This document shows positions 22,840 to 31,104 of a DNA stretch of 64,000 nt, piece after piece (the first letter of the stretch is position 1; every line of letters starts with the position of its first letter). The position numbers and the translations under genes are program-made. The stretch is from Gluconacetobacter takamatsuzukensis (GTDB lineage: Bacteria; Pseudomonadota; Alphaproteobacteria; Acetobacterales; Acetobacteraceae). The DNA lies in contig NZ_JABEQK010000009.1 in assembly GCF_014174275.1 (NCBI RefSeq), positions 1 through 64,000 of the forward strand, read 5' to 3'. The notes under the pieces were generated by a model. The model was not told the DNA's origin, made no database searches, and was given only the letters and a program-made list of their open reading frames with translations.

Positions 22840-25468
22840 CAAGCTGGCTCTTGCAGGGATTGACATGGCCCACCAGCCGGTCCGGCCGGTCCAGAAGCGC
22901 CGTCACGGCCGCCACCAGTTCCCCCGGCTCGGCCGCCAGCCCGATCAGCGTGCCGTTCACGCCCGCCACGATATCCTCCGCCTGCCCGCCCGGCGCCGAC
23001 GCAATCACCCACACATCGCGGGCCAGGGCCTCGCGCACCGTCAGGCCATAGCTCTCGGGCCAGCCGGACGGAAACAGCAAGATGTCGATCGAATCGAAAA
23101 AGGCATCGATCGTGCGGTAATCATAGGCCGGCACCACCTCGACCGTGCCCCGCGTCCGCCAGTCGCCGACATCGATCGTCTTCATGCCCAGCATTGTCTT
23201 GTTGTCGACCAGCCGCAGACTCCAGTCCCCCCGCTCTAGCGCCTCGAACGCCGCACGCACCAGCGGATAGCCCTTCACCGCCTCCACACCTCCGACATAA
23301 CCGAAGCGCAACGGCACCCCCTCCGGGCGGCGCGCCCGGCGCGTGACAGGCCAGCGAAACCCGTTGCGATGCACAACGATCCGCGCCGGATCGACACCAT
23401 TGGCCAGATGCAGATCGCGATGCGCGACGCTCGGACTGAGCAGCAGCGCCGCATCGCGCAGCGCGGCCCCCGCCAGCACCGCGCGATCCTCCAGATGGCG
23501 CGCCTCGGGGCAGCAGCGCCGGCAGGCCCGCAGGTCGATCCGCTTCTGCCCGCAGAAACGCCCATCCCTGCGCACCATGAACTGCCGCTCGCACACCCAC
23601 CACGCATCATGCAGCGTGATGACATAGGGGATGCCCCGCGCCCTGCACACGTCGACCAGCCCCACCCCGAGCCCCTGCGTCGCATGCAGATGCACCACAT
23701 CGGGACGAAACGCCGCCACATGCTGTTCGAACAGTACCGTGGCGGCAGGATGATGAAACATTATGATCGGGTCGGCCGTGGCAGGCAGATCGACCGCCAC
23801 CACGGGCACGCCGCCATGGGTATAGCGCATCGCGGCGGCCGGCCGGTCCGGATCGTGTGCGTCCCCCGGGCGCGTGGTAAAGACCGACAGCTCGGCCCGC
23901 CCGCTGGCCCGCAACCGCTCGACCATCTCCACGGCGACATGCGTGGCCCCACCGAAAGCCCTTGGCGGGTAATAGACATTCACGCACAGGACCCTCAGCC
24001 GCCCATCCCGCACGACGGGCGGCGGCGCACCGAACACCGCCCGCACCTGCGTCTCGGCCACCAGCGCGGGGGCATAGCGCACCGCGACATCGGCGCGCGC
24101 GCGCTCCCCCATGGCGCGCCGCAGCGCCCCATCCGCCGCCAGGACCAGCAACGCGCGCGTCCACGCCGCGTCGGTCGCGGCCAACAACCCGGTCTGCCCA
24201 TCGACGATCACATCGGCAAACGCCCGCCGGGGCGAACAGACCAGCGGCACACCCACGGCAGCCGCTTCCAGATATTTGATATTGCTCTTGGCATCATTGA
24301 AGACGCTGTCTTCCAGCGGCGCAATCGCAATATCTGCCCGCGCCATCAACGCCAGATATTCCGCATAGGGCCGGCCGGGCAGAACCACCACCCGCTCTCC
24401 CATCGCAAGCAGGCAAGGAGGTAATGCCAGCTCTCCCACAATCCACAGGACCAGCCGCGCATCTTCCGCCATCGCCGCAACCAGCCCAGGCGCCGCCATC
24501 AGAAAATCGGCATCATGCGTGCGCGTCCCCGACCCGTAGATCACGATGACGGGCGCTCCCTCATCGTCGACACGCGGCGACCGGGACGCAAGAACAGCTC
24601 CCGCCGCATCCAGCGTTTCCGCATCCAGCGCATTGTCGATCACCGCGACGTCCGCCACGCCGGCATCCCGCATCGCCTGTGCCAGGACGGGCGTGGACGC
24701 AATGCCTCGGCCACACCCCAGCATGCAGGCACGAAACAACCCTGCCCCGAACAGCAGCCGCCCGCGCTCCTGCTTCGACAGCATCGCAAGATTGCCGTTC
24801 CGGGCATAAAGATCCCGATCGAAGATCAGGTCGTCGACTTCCCACCAGCTCGGAACGGCCAGCCGGCGCACCTCGTCCAGCATCCCCTGCACCGATGCAA
24901 AGGCCGGCACGCGATAGAACACCACGCCGGTACAGAATTGCAGCGCACCAAGCGCCTCTTCCGTATGGCGCCAATCCACCACCCGGCAGTCCCAGCCCAG
25001 CATCCGCATCTGCTCGACCCGCTGCCAGACACGATATTTCGCACATTGGGACAGGCTGAGTTCCGCAATGACCAGGATCATGGGCGTCCAGCCGGCCGGC
25101 GCTACCGGCAGGGCCTCGTCGCCCCCCCGCGCCCCACCTGGAGAGGCAATCTCCCCACGCGGAAAAACAGCCCGCCCGACATAGGCCAGGGCCGGCCCAA
25201 CTCCGTCACGCCCGATCCTGGCCCACAGGCGCACCGTCGCTTCCGTCAACGGCCGGCCGAACGGATCGCGCCCCCGCATCACCGCACGGACCATCCGCGC
25301 CACACGCAGAAAACGACCGGACAGCGCCCGGTCCTGCACCGCCATCAGGTGGCGCAACTGGTCCAGTTCCGCCCGCAGATCCGCCGCGCGCGCGGCCTGC
25401 AACCGCACCCCGGCCTGCTCGAGGGCAGTGTCGCCGGAAAAAGGCAGGCCGGAGGCGGAACCGTCCAT
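22748..25468 (-). CDS. Large glycosyltransferase with two GT-B domains
   Basis: 906 aa. Residues ~1-45 look coiled-coil (EQAGVRLQAARAADLRAELD). Domain one (~125-480) is a divergent GT-B module with WWEVDDLIFDRDLY, IAIAPLEDSVFNDAKSNIK and a GQTGLLAA C-terminal helix. Domain two (~495-880) is a GT4-type transferase: NVYYPPRAFGGATHVAVEM, VVHLHATQGLGVGLVD, FGYVGGVEAVKGYPLV and LFPSGWPESYGLTVREAL with the donor-site Glu. It begins nine bases after the stop of the secreted repeat protein, so the two form an operon. Role inferred: glycosylating that protein or building an associated glycan. A Cys-rich patch (ACRRCCPEA) lies in the second domain. Confidence 0.85.
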   Translation of the reverse strand: MDGSASGLPFSGDTALEQAGVRLQAARAADLRAELDQLRHLMAVQDRALSGRFLRVARMVRAVMRGRDPFGRPLTEATVRLWARIGRDGVGPALAYVGRAVFPRGEIASPGGARGGDEALPVAPAGWTPMILVIAELSLSQCAKYRVWQRVEQMRMLGWDCRVVDWRHTEEALGALQFCTGVVFYRVPAFASVQGMLDEVRRLAVPSWWEVDDLIFDRDLYARNGNLAMLSKQERGRLLFGAGLFRACMLGCGRGIASTPVLAQAMRDAGVADVAVIDNALDAETLDAAGAVLASRSPRVDDEGAPVIVIYGSGTRTHDADFLMAAPGLVAAMAEDARLVLWIVGELALPPCLLAMGERVVVLPGRPYAEYLALMARADIAIAPLEDSVFNDAKSNIKYLEAAAVGVPLVCSPRRAFADVIVDGQTGLLAATDAAWTRALLVLAADGALRRAMGERARADVAVRYAPALVAETQVRAVFGAPPPVVRDGRLRVLCVNVYYPPRAFGGATHVAVEMVERLRASGRAELSVFTTRPGDAHDPDRPAAAMRYTHGGVPVVAVDLPATADPIIMFHHPAATVLFEQHVAAFRPDVVHLHATQGLGVGLVDVCRARGIPYVITLHDAWWVCERQFMVRRDGRFCGQKRIDLRACRRCCPEARHLEDRAVLAGAALRDAALLLSPSVAHRDLHLANGVDPARIVVHRNGFRWPVTRRARRPEGVPLRFGYVGGVEAVKGYPLVRAAFEALERGDWSLRLVDNKTMLGMKTIDVGDWRTRGTVEVVPAYDYRTIDAFFDSIDILLFPSGWPESYGLTVREALARDVWVIASAPGGQAEDIVAGVNGTLIGLAAEPGELVAAVTALLDRPDRLVGHVNPCKSQLVTWQQQAATLLELLQGVAGSWPAGLPAGRG

Positions 25469-25477
25469 GCGCCGCGA

Positions 25478-26824
25478 TCAGCTCAGGGTAAAATCGCTGG
25501 CCTTCAGGTCCGTAACCCCGACGAACGTGATCCGCGTGCTGTCGTTCAGCTGGATCGTGCTGTTGCCGCCCGAAACGGTGGCGGCGGACAGCACCCCCTG
25601 CAATCCGTTGCCGTTCTGGTAGCCATATTGATACAGCGCGACCATGTTCCCCGCCGCACTGCCGAAATCGGTGATGACATTGTCCCCACCGCTGCTGGCC
25701 CCCTTGGTAAAGGCGAACAGATTGTCGCCGCCACCACCCGTCATCGTCGCGCTGCCGGTGCCGCCCACCAGCGTATCGTTGCCCGTCCCGCCGACAAAGG
25801 TCACGCTGCCGCCATCCGCAAAGGCATGCAGCGGGTTGCTTGCCAGCGCGCCGTCCAGGGTCTCGTTCCCCGTATTGGCCACGAACAGGGTGGGGCCGGA
25901 GGCCCCCAGCGTCATGGTCAGCCCGGCCGCGCCGAAGATGGTGGATTGCCCCGCCACCACGCTCGTCATGCCCGTGCCGTTCAGGAAGGTCAGGCTGCCG
26001 GTCACGCTGATCGTATTGCCGACACCTTGGGAAACCTCAAGATCTCCGGCGGCGGAAATCGTATCCGATACCGCACCGCTGATCGTGCCCGACGCCCCGG
26101 TAAACGCCACCTGGTCCTGCGCCCCGCCCGACACGGTGCTGCCGCCCCCCACCGAGACGATGCTGCGCGCGGCATTGTCGACGACGGTCGCATTCTCTCC
26201 CAGCAGGACCAGCGAACTCCCGGCATTGATCGTCACCGACTGCGTGCCGAGCGTGCCGATAATGGTATCCGTCCCCATCGAATCGACGGAATTCGTTCCA
26301 TTGCCAAGGAAGATCCGGTTCTGCCCGCTTCCGGCATCGACGGTATCGCTGCCGCCATCGGTCACGACCAGATCGTTGCCCGCGCCCATGTCGATGGTAA
26401 AATTGCCGCTACCACCGATAAAGACATTGTCGCCGGCCGTCGCCAGAAAGCTCCCCCCGGCCGCTCCGCCCAGAAAGGTCGTGCCCCCCAGCGTGCCGGA
26501 GATCGCATCCACCGGCGTCGTGACCTCATGCGCATCGATGGCCACCGGCACCGTCAGCACGGCATCCGACGCACCCGAAAGCGCACCGGCCACGATGTTG
26601 ACGTAAGCCCCATCCAGCGCATAGGCGCCGCCGACCGTGATCATCCCGACCGAACTGCCGACACTGGCCGAGTTGAACCCGTTCTGCAGGGTGGAAAAAT
26701 TCTTTCCCGCGGCGCTCTCCCGCAGGGTCTTCGCATAGGCATTGGCCAGGGCAAGCGTATCGCCGCCATCGACCGTCACGTTCACGTTGGTGCCCGTGGC
26801 ACCCATCACGGTTACAATCGCCAC
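25478..26824 (-). CDS. Type I-secreted beta-roll repeat protein
   Basis: 448 aa, almost all Gly, Ser, Thr, Val, Asn and Asp, without Cys and with few charged residues. There is no Sec signal peptide. The middle carries degenerate RTX-like calcium-binding turns (GAGNDLVVTDGGSDTVDAGSG, GGTGNDTLVGGTGSATMTGGGGD shortened forms). The end DNVITDF...STIQLNDSTRITFVGV...LKASDFTLS has the pattern of C-terminal type I secretion signals. Probably a secreted or surface-bound matrix protein or adhesin. It lies directly upstream of the 906-aa glycosyltransferase, which may modify its many Ser/Thr residues. No type I transporter genes are in the window. Confidence 0.75.
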   Translation of the reverse strand: MAIVTVMGATGTNVNVTVDGGDTLALANAYAKTLRESAAGKNFSTLQNGFNSASVGSSVGMITVGGAYALDGAYVNIVAGALSGASDAVLTVPVAIDAHEVTTPVDAISGTLGGTTFLGGAAGGSFLATAGDNVFIGGSGNFTIDMGAGNDLVVTDGGSDTVDAGSGQNRIFLGNGTNSVDSMGTDTIIGTLGTQSVTINAGSSLVLLGENATVVDNAARSIVSVGGGSTVSGGAQDQVAFTGASGTISGAVSDTISAAGDLEVSQGVGNTISVTGSLTFLNGTGMTSVVAGQSTIFGAAGLTMTLGASGPTLFVANTGNETLDGALASNPLHAFADGGSVTFVGGTGNDTLVGGTGSATMTGGGGDNLFAFTKGASSGGDNVITDFGSAAGNMVALYQYGYQNGNGLQGVLSAATVSGGNSTIQLNDSTRITFVGVTDLKASDFTLS

Positions 26825-27023
26825 AGCCCGCTCCCCGACATTGCCTGGCCGGACGACGACATGCCATCAGCCATTACGCACCGATCCGGAGCCGCATCGC
26901 ATGACGATGCCCGCCCGGAATGACGGAACCATGTAAGCGTGGAGACCTTCCCAAAATATTAACATCCTGTCGTGCAGGATCGAAAAATCGTCGATCACCG
27001 CAAGAGGGACGCGCGACATTCCG

Positions 27024-29858
27024 ATGGACGCAGACGACTGGCACCCCCTCCTCCACCCGCTGCCGGGCGGCCCCGAACTGCTGGGATGCGACGCGCTCGA
27101 TCCCTATTTCGTCGCCCCTCCCGATCTGGACCCCGATCCCGCCATCACGATGGTGCTACCCTTCCTGGGCTGGATCGTCACCCTCGCCCGCCCACACCAT
27201 GTCGGCCTGTTCCCCGACCGCCCCGCAATGCGCGCCTTCCTGCACGACCAGGCCCACCGCCTGCGCCTGCCCCTGACGATCCACACCACCCCGACACGAA
27301 TGCTTCGGGGCACCTGCGACCTGCTATGGCTGGCCCTTCCCCCGACAGGCACGGGCGACCACACGCCGGCCCATCTGGTCCCGCTTCTGTCACCGCACGG
27401 CGCAATCCTGCTGTACGGGCTGGATCACACAGCCGACCAGCACGACGCATGGTCCCGCTGGCTGGCCGAGGTCCCCGCGGCAACCCTGCCCCTGGGCCGG
27501 GGGCTGACACTGGCCCTGCCCGCCCCGACACCGGCCACCGGGCGCGCCAACCCTCTCGCCGCGCTGTGCAGCGCGCTGGGCCCGAGCGGAGGGGACAGCG
27601 TGGCCGCCAACCTGGCCAACCGCTTCGCCGCCATCGGCACGCATTGGGCAACCCGGCGCACGCTCGCCGATACCCGGGCCGAACTGGCACAGACCCGCGC
27701 CGCCCTCAGCCGCGCCCGGCTGGACACGATGGAATTGCGGCTGGAACGAAACCAGCGCGCGGCACCCGCCGCCACACCGCCCACCAACCCCGCCACAACA
27801 CCAGCCGCCCCGGCACCCACCCCCACACCTACTCTGCGGGCCCGGCTGGCCCGCCTGCTGGTACGCCGCCACACCCTACAGGCGGAACCACCCCCGCCCG
27901 CACCCCCACGCGCCCGCCTCCCCATCCGCACGGTGCTGTTCATCTCCGGCGAGCCGGCAACCCCGGGAACGGTCTATCGCGTCGACCGCAACGCAGCCGC
28001 CTGCCGCCAGGCCGGCTACGACACCCGATCCCGCGACTGCGCCGCCATCACCCCCGACGACATGCTCTGGGCCGACCTGGTCGTGCTGTGGCGCGTGGAA
28101 TATAGCGGCCATGTCGACACGCTGATCCGCATGGCGCGCGCCCGCGGCGCCCTGCTGGCCTTCGACGCCGACGATCTCGTGTTCGAGCCCGAACTGGCCC
28201 GGACCGACCTGATCGACGGCATCCGCAGCAGCCCTGCCCCCGTGGCGCGGATCGAGCGCATGTACGACGACATGCAGCGCACGCTCCAGCGCTGCGACCT
28301 CGGCATCGCCACCACGCAGGCCCTGGGCGACCGGATGCGCCCCTTCACCCCGCTGACGGCAATCCTGCCGAACATCCACGACCAGTCCACGCTGAAACGC
28401 TCCCGCCACGCCGCCCGCCGCCGCGCGGCCACGCCGCCCGACGGGCTGGTGCGGATCGGCTACGCCACCGGGTCGCGCACCCACCAGCGCGATTTCGCCC
28501 GCGTCCTGCCGGGCCTGCTGGCGGTCATGGCGCAGCGACCCGAGGTCCGGCTGGTCCTGTTCCGCGAACCGGGCGGCGGCCGCCCGCTGCTGCTGACCGA
28601 GGAATTCCCCACCCTGCACGCAAACGCGGCCCGGATCGAATGGCGCGACATGGTGAACCTGGACGCCCTGCCCGACGAACTGGCCCGGCTGGACATCGCG
28701 ATCGCACCGCTGGAAACCGGCAATCCGTTCTGCGAGGCCAAGAGCGAACTGAAATTCTTCGAGGCCGCGCTGGCCGGCGTCTGCACCGTCGCCTCCCCCA
28801 CCGCCCCCTTCCGCGCGGCGATCCGCGACGGCGTCACCGGCCTGCTGGCCGACAGCGACGCGGAATGGGCAGAGGCGCTGCTCCGGCTGGTGGACGATCC
28901 CCCCCTGCGCGCCCGCATGGCCCGCGACGCGCTGCATACGGTCCTGTGGGAATACGGCCCCCAACGCCAGGCCGCCCTCATGGAGCTGACGATCAAGGGC
29001 CTGGCAGGCGGCCCCATCACCGCGCAGGCCGGCGCTCTGGCGCTGGCACAGGGCAGCGCCCGCGTCCGCGCGGTGCCGACCATCCACGACAGCGAGACGC
29101 TGCTGCATCAGGACCAGTTGCAGGACGCGGCGGTCAGCATCGTCATCACCGCCTGGCAATATGCCGACCACATTATCGAGGCCCTGGACTCGGTCCGCCG
29201 CCAGACGCTCGCACCGCTGGACCTGATCGTGGTCGACGACGCCTCGACCGACGACACGGTGGCCTTGGTCAGCGGGTGGATGGCCCGGCACGGCGACCGC
29301 TTCAACCGCCTGCTGCTGCTGCGCGCGTGCTGCAATGCCGGGCTGGGCGGCGCGCGCAATATCGGCATGGCCGCCGCCGAAACCCGCTATGTCATGCAGC
29401 TCGATGCCGACAACCGCCTGCTGCCCGATGCCTGCGCCCGCTTGCTGGATGCCATCCAGCGCGACGATGCCGGCTTCGCCTACCCGATCATCCGCCGCTT
29501 CGGCCGGGCCGACGGCGTGATGGGCGATCTCCCGTGGCACCCGGGGCGGCTGGTCGGCGGCAATGTCGTCGATGCCATGGCGATGGTGGCCAAATGGGCC
29601 TGGGCGGCGGCCGGCGGCTATTACGTGCGCCGCGACGCGATGGGGTGGGAGGATTACGATCTGTGGTGCACCCTGGCCGAGCTGGGCATCGCCGGCACGC
29701 ACGTCCCCGAGATCCTGGCCGAATACCGCGTCCACAACGCCGCCATGACCGACAGCGTCACCGAACGGACGACCCACAAGCAGCGCGTGGTCGCATGGCT
29801 GCGCGCCCGCCATCCCTGGATACGCCTGACCGCGCCGGATGCGAGAAACCGCGCATGA
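27024..29858 (+). CDS. Multi-domain glycosyltransferase (GT-B plus GT2)
   Basis: 944 aa. Residues ~1-180 resemble a degenerate methyltransferase fold (CDLLWLALPP, LLSPHGAILLYGLDH) and are uncertain. A coiled coil (TRAELAQTRAALSRARLD, ~215-245) and a Pro/Thr-rich linker follow. The middle (~300-680) is a GT-B module with LLAFDADDLVFEPEL, GYATGSRTHQRDFARVLPGL and IAIAPLETGNPFCEAKSELK, closely matching domain one of the 906-aa enzyme. The C-terminus (~700-935) is a GT2 transferase: VSIVITAWQYADHIIEALDS, VVDDASTDDT, YVMQLDADNRLL with the DxD-type site, and MGWEDYDLW. It is divergent from the secreted repeat protein, with about 200 bases between them. Confidence 0.85.
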   Translation: MDADDWHPLLHPLPGGPELLGCDALDPYFVAPPDLDPDPAITMVLPFLGWIVTLARPHHVGLFPDRPAMRAFLHDQAHRLRLPLTIHTTPTRMLRGTCDLLWLALPPTGTGDHTPAHLVPLLSPHGAILLYGLDHTADQHDAWSRWLAEVPAATLPLGRGLTLALPAPTPATGRANPLAALCSALGPSGGDSVAANLANRFAAIGTHWATRRTLADTRAELAQTRAALSRARLDTMELRLERNQRAAPAATPPTNPATTPAAPAPTPTPTLRARLARLLVRRHTLQAEPPPPAPPRARLPIRTVLFISGEPATPGTVYRVDRNAAACRQAGYDTRSRDCAAITPDDMLWADLVVLWRVEYSGHVDTLIRMARARGALLAFDADDLVFEPELARTDLIDGIRSSPAPVARIERMYDDMQRTLQRCDLGIATTQALGDRMRPFTPLTAILPNIHDQSTLKRSRHAARRRAATPPDGLVRIGYATGSRTHQRDFARVLPGLLAVMAQRPEVRLVLFREPGGGRPLLLTEEFPTLHANAARIEWRDMVNLDALPDELARLDIAIAPLETGNPFCEAKSELKFFEAALAGVCTVASPTAPFRAAIRDGVTGLLADSDAEWAEALLRLVDDPPLRARMARDALHTVLWEYGPQRQAALMELTIKGLAGGPITAQAGALALAQGSARVRAVPTIHDSETLLHQDQLQDAAVSIVITAWQYADHIIEALDSVRRQTLAPLDLIVVDDASTDDTVALVSGWMARHGDRFNRLLLLRACCNAGLGGARNIGMAAAETRYVMQLDADNRLLPDACARLLDAIQRDDAGFAYPIIRRFGRADGVMGDLPWHPGRLVGGNVVDAMAMVAKWAWAAAGGYYVRRDAMGWEDYDLWCTLAELGIAGTHVPEILAEYRVHNAAMTDSVTERTTHKQRVVAWLRARHPWIRLTAPDARNRA

Positions 29859-30045
29859 GCAGAGGCCCCCAGCGGGAATCCAGCCCTCCGCCGCCAGAAT
29901 TGTCTGCGTATCCGGGCTTCGCCCGTGCTAGAAGCACACCGACGATGATCCTGCCCTCGCGATCGAGAGCCCGGAAACTTCGCCGTGCCGCGTCAGGAAG
30001 AGGTTTTCGCCCCGCGAACCTCTGACAGTGGGGAGGCAATCGGTT

Positions 30046-31080
30046 ATGTCGGAACCCGCTCCCAGCACGGCAGACAATCTCACCCTGGCCCTCGTGGCTG
30101 CCTCCAATACCCCCGTCCTGCTGCTCGACGGCCATCTGGCGGTGATTTCCGCCAGCGGGTGCTTCTGCAATGCCTTCGGCCTCGACCCCGCAAAGGTGGT
30201 CGGCCACCCCCTGGTGTCGCTGGGACAGGGCGAATGGAACGTGCCGCAGCTCGCCTCCCTGCTGGCGGCAACGGCATCGGGCCGCGCCGCCGTCGATGCC
30301 TACGAGATGGACCTCAGGCGCCAGGGGCAGGAAACCCGCCGCCTCGTCTTCCACATCCGCAATCTCGACTATGGCGATCCCGGGAATATCCGCCTGATGG
30401 TCGCGGTCACGGACATCACCGACGCACGCCTGGCGGAACGACACAGGCAGGCCATGCTTCGCGAAAAGGAAATCCTGCTCCAGGAATTGCAGCATCGCGT
30501 CGCCAACAGCCTCCAGATCATCGCAAGCGTCCTCATGCAGAGCGCCCGCCGCGTGCAGTCCGAGGAAAGCCGGACCCATCTACGCGACGCGCATCACCGG
30601 GTGATGTCCATAGCTGCCCTGCAAAAACAGCTGGCCGCATCGGGCGATACCCATGTGGAACTGCAGACCTATTTCACCGATCTGTGCCGAAGCATCGGCG
30701 CCTCGATGATCCAGGACCCGGACGAGATCTCCCTGATCGTCGACGCCGATCCCGACACCACCAGCGCCGACATCTCGGTCAGCCTGGGCCTGATCGTCAC
30801 CGAACTCGTGATCAACGCGCTCAAACATGCGTTTCCCGATCAGCGAAAGGGCACGATCCGGGTCGGCTACCGGTCAGGCCCGTCGGGCTGGACACTCTCG
30901 GTCGCCGATGACGGCATCGGCATGCTCCCCCTTTCGGCAAAGCGGGTAGTCGGACTGGGCACCAACATCATCAAGGCCCTGGCCCGGCATCTCGACGCCA
31001 CGCTCGACATCGTCGATGCCGCGCCCGGCACCCGCATCGTCATCACCCACCCGTCCCCCACGCCCGGCGCCCCCTCATGA
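30046..31080 (+). CDS. PAS-domain sensor histidine kinase, HisKA_2 type
   Basis: 344 aa, soluble. A PAS domain fills ~20-125 (VLLLDGHLAVISASGCFCNAF to LMVAVTDITDARLAE). The phospho-acceptor helix EILLQELQHRVANSLQIIAS carries His150 in the HisKA_2 context. The ATPase domain has the N box ELVINALKHAF, VADDGIGML and GLGTNII. This kinase type is common in general-stress and light signalling of alphaproteobacteria. No response regulator is adjacent. GGGAGG at 30031-30036 fixes the ATG at 30046. It lies 187 bases after the glycosyltransferase on the same strand and may sense signals for that cluster. Confidence 0.88.
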   Translation: MSEPAPSTADNLTLALVAASNTPVLLLDGHLAVISASGCFCNAFGLDPAKVVGHPLVSLGQGEWNVPQLASLLAATASGRAAVDAYEMDLRRQGQETRRLVFHIRNLDYGDPGNIRLMVAVTDITDARLAERHRQAMLREKEILLQELQHRVANSLQIIASVLMQSARRVQSEESRTHLRDAHHRVMSIAALQKQLAASGDTHVELQTYFTDLCRSIGASMIQDPDEISLIVDADPDTTSADISVSLGLIVTELVINALKHAFPDQRKGTIRVGYRSGPSGWTLSVADDGIGMLPLSAKRVVGLGTNIIKALARHLDATLDIVDAAPGTRIVITHPSPTPGAPS

Positions 31081-31104
31081 CCGACAGGGCGCGGCGGTAA
31101 CACG

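Noticed and set aside
29859-30027. A possible short gene between the 944-aa glycosyltransferase and the histidine kinase
   Set aside because: The frame open there is the continuation of a shadow of the glycosyltransferase; no start with a ribosome binding site and no recognisable protein.
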